Shown: piece by piece, positions 62,720 to 64,000 of the stretch | Position numbering within the stretch: the stretch's first letter is position 1 | How the letters are laid out: the number at the start of each line of letters is the position of its first letter | NCBI GenBank assembly: GCA_963675135.1 | Contig: OY776124.1 | Span: 1,533,001 to 1,597,000 of the forward strand | DNA length: 64,000 nucleotides | Reading direction: 5' to 3' | From: Galeopsis tetrahit | Taxonomy: Eukaryota > Streptophyta > Magnoliopsida > Lamiales > Lamiaceae | The notes under the pieces: model-generated | Told to the model about the DNA's origin: nothing | What the model saw: only the letters and a program-made list of their open reading frames with translations | Database searches by the model: none | Translations under genes and position numbers: made by a program

Positions 62720-63760
62720 GTGTCGAGACGGTTTTTGAATTTGAGGCCTCGGGTGCGGAGTTTTTGACGTCATCGCCCATAGCCAAATTGCGCGCACGCT
62801 TGTGCGCCGTTTTTACAAAGTTTTCAGATTGCCTCTCGGGTTTGCATTTCTAGCTAAATTGGCCATAGAATTAATTTTGTCGAGACGGTTTTTGAATTTG
62901 AGGCCTCGGGTGCGGAGTTTTTGACGTCGTCGCCCATCGCCAAATTGCGCGCACGCTTGTGCCCCGTTTTTACAAAGTTTTCAGATTGCCTCTCGGGTTT
63001 GCATTTCTAGCTAAAATTGGTCATAGAATCAATTGTGTCGAGACGGTTTTTGAATTTGAGGCCTCGGGTGCGGAGTTTTTGACGTCGTCTCCCATCGCCA
63101 AATTGCGCGCACGCTTGTGCGCCGTTTTTACAAAGTTTTCAAATTGCCTCTCGGGTTTGCATCTCTAGCTAAAATTGGTCATATAATCAATTGTGTCGAG
63201 ACGGTTTTTGAATTTGAGGCCTCGGGTGCGGAGTTTTTGACGTCATCGCCCATAGCCAAATTGCGCGCACGCTTGTGCGCCGTTTTTACAAAGTTTTCAG
63301 ATTGCCTCTCGGGTTTGCATTTCTAGCTAAATTGGCCATAGAATTAATTTTGTCGAGACGGTTTTTGAATTTGAGGCCTCGGGTGCGGAGTTTTTGACGT
63401 CGTCGCCCATCGCCAAATTGCGCGCACGCTTGTGCCCCGTTTTTACAAAGTTTTCAGATTGCCTCTCGGGTTTGCATTTCTAGCTAAAATTGGTCATAGA
63501 ATCAATTGTGTCGAGACGGTTTTTGAATTTGAGGCCTCGGGTGCGGAGTTTTTGACGTCGTCTCCCATCGCCAAATTGCGCGCACGCTTGTGCGCCGTTT
63601 TTACAAAGTTTTCAAATTGCCTCTCGGGTTTGCATCTCTAGCTAAAATTGGTCATATAATCAATTGTGTCGAGACGGTTTTTGAATTTGAGGCCTCGGGT
63701 GCGGTGTTTTTGACGTCGTCGCCCCTAACCAAATTGCGCGCACGCTTGTGCGCCGTTTTT
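62720..63760. repeat. 473-bp trimer duplication (3 monomers)
   Basis: Three monomers are repeated with a 473-bp period near the right edge (62.96/63.43 kb and 63.12/63.59 kb). They are ACGTCATCG ending CTAAATTGGCC, then P, then CGTCTCCCATCGCC with TTTTCAAATTGCC ending ATATAATC. The first copy returns to ACGTCATCG after ATATAATC. The second leads to a V monomer as elsewhere, so the first junction (about 63.19-63.24 kb) is the recombinant one. Confidence 0.8.
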
Positions 63761-64000
63761 ACAAAGTTTTCAGATTGCCTCTCGGGTTTGCATTTCTAGC
63801 TAAAATTGGTCATAGAATCAATTGTGTCGAGACGGTTTTTGAATTTGAGGCCACGGGTGCGGAGTTTTTGACGTCGTCGCCCATAGCCAAATTGCGCGCA
63901 CGCTTGTGCGCCGTTTTTACAAAGTTTTCAGATTGCCTCTCGGGTTTGCATTTCTAGCTGAATTGGCCATAGAATTAATTTTGTCGAGACGGTTTTTGAA

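Larger units (their letters stand above)
24290..63450. repeat. Class P monomers (GTGCCCCG)
   Basis: Class P has CTTGTGCCCCGTTTTTAC in place of CTTGTGCGCCGTTTTTAC, which removes the outer pairs of the inverted repeat. It usually follows GAATTAATTTTG and CCATCGCC. Copies lie near 24.30, 24.61, 25.56, 25.87, 40.01, 42.53, 45.36, 45.99, 47.10, 49.12, 50.54, 51.17, 51.80, 52.90, 54.93, 57.61, 57.92, 60.28, 60.60, 61.38, 61.70, 62.49, 62.96 and 63.43 kb. It is absent from the first 24 kb and from 26 to 40 kb. Confidence 0.87.
26140..63760. repeat. Class V monomers (CCCCTAACC)
   Basis: Class V has GTGCGGTGTTTTTG in place of GTGCGGAGTTTTTG and GTCGCCCCTAACCAAAT in place of GTCGCCCATAGCCAAAT. It follows a monomer ending in GGTCATATAATC. 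Copies lie near 26.16, 28.68, 32.61, 40.31, 42.83, 43.76, 44.39, 45.65, 46.28, 47.38, 48.78, 50.20, 51.47, 52.09, 53.19, 54.59, 55.22, 58.21, 60.89, 61.99 and 63.72 kb (21 copies). One subclass continues GCCATTCGGG and GAATTGGACATAG. The other keeps GCCTCTCGGG. None occurs in the first 26 kb. Confidence 0.87.
1..64000. repeat. 157/158-bp satellite DNA array, whole window
   Basis: The window is a continuous head-to-tail array of a monomer averaging about 157.5 bp, roughly 406 copies, all in one orientation. Each copy carries the same ordered landmarks: GAATTTGAGGCCTCGGGTG, TTTTTGACGTCGTCGCCCA, GCGCGCACGCTTGTGCGCC, TTTTTACAAAGTTTTCAGA, TTGCCTCTCGGGTTTGCAT and TCAATTGTGTCGAGACGG. Monomers differ mostly by a few substitutions and 1-2 bp indels. 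Nothing interrupts the array: no unique spacer, transposon, gene or RNA gene. Period, homogeneity and higher-order structure fit eukaryotic centromeric, pericentromeric or subtelomeric satellite, but location is inferred. I do not recognise the family. Both window edges cut into the array, so it extends further on each side. Confidence 0.97.

Noticed and set aside
1..64000. CRISPR array
   Set aside because: Regular period, but there are no unique spacers. The whole 157-bp period is conserved and exceeds CRISPR repeat sizes.
1..64000. Canonical CENP-B box (TTCG-N4-A-N2-CGGG)
   Set aside because: I aligned both CGGG sites in the monomer. Neither has TTCG or the central A at the required spacing, and I saw no match on the reverse strand. 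A motif scan would confirm.
1..64000. Embedded mobile elements, LTRs, tRNA or rRNA genes, telomeric repeats
   Set aside because: No break in the satellite was found at any position, and no tRNA- or rRNA-like or telomere-like runs are visible.
1..64000. Assignment to a named plant or animal centromere satellite
   Set aside because: The length resembles some grass satellites (about 155-156 bp) and short shared words can be found, but I cannot support homology from memory, so no family or species is named.

Overview
The window is one uninterrupted tandem-repeat (satellite DNA) array. A monomer of about 157-158 bp repeats roughly 406 times, all in the same orientation, from the first base to the last. 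I found no unique sequence, gene, RNA gene, transposon, CRISPR array or telomeric repeat. The open frames are by-products of the repeat: nearly all forward ones start at the same in-repeat GTG, the longest is 93 codons, and they recur with the monomer.

The DNA suggests a eukaryotic heterochromatic block (centromeric, pericentromeric or subtelomeric). This is inferred from the nucleosome-scale monomer, head-to-tail order and nested higher-order repeats. I do not recognise the family and cannot name the species. A hand count of one consensus monomer gives about 48% GC, 13 CpG (about 9 expected) and T far above A (52 versus 29). The lack of CpG depletion argues against long exposure to germline CpG methylation.

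The basic unit is often a dimer. A 158-bp form carries TAAAATTGGTC, and a 157-bp form carries TGAATTGGCC. Diagnostic monomers sit on top of this. S is diverged, with CTTGCGCGCTTGG and a CCTCCCAAG block. N has TTTCGCGCACGGTTGTGCGC. V has CCCCTAACC. P has GTGCCCCG. There is also a 156-bp form with a single-G deletion, and a 64-bp partial duplication that tags one higher-order lineage.

Layout. 1-23.3 kb is rich in S, with no P or V, and holds tandem duplications of 1,576, 1,418, 2,045, 4,158 and 946 bp. 23.4-26.0 kb is a 1,259-bp duplication where P first appears. 26.0-34.5 kb has 2,519- and 3,936-bp periods. 34.5-38.5 kb returns to the left-hand lineage (1,955-bp period, 64-bp tag). 38.6-55.8 kb is rich in N, V and P, has no S after 41.5 kb, and has periods of 2,518, 1,417 and 5,808 bp. 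55.8-64 kb is a mixed block with periods of 2,675, 1,103 and 473 bp. Nearly every period is a whole number of monomers, as unequal exchange would produce. Several junction monomers can be read directly as chimeras.
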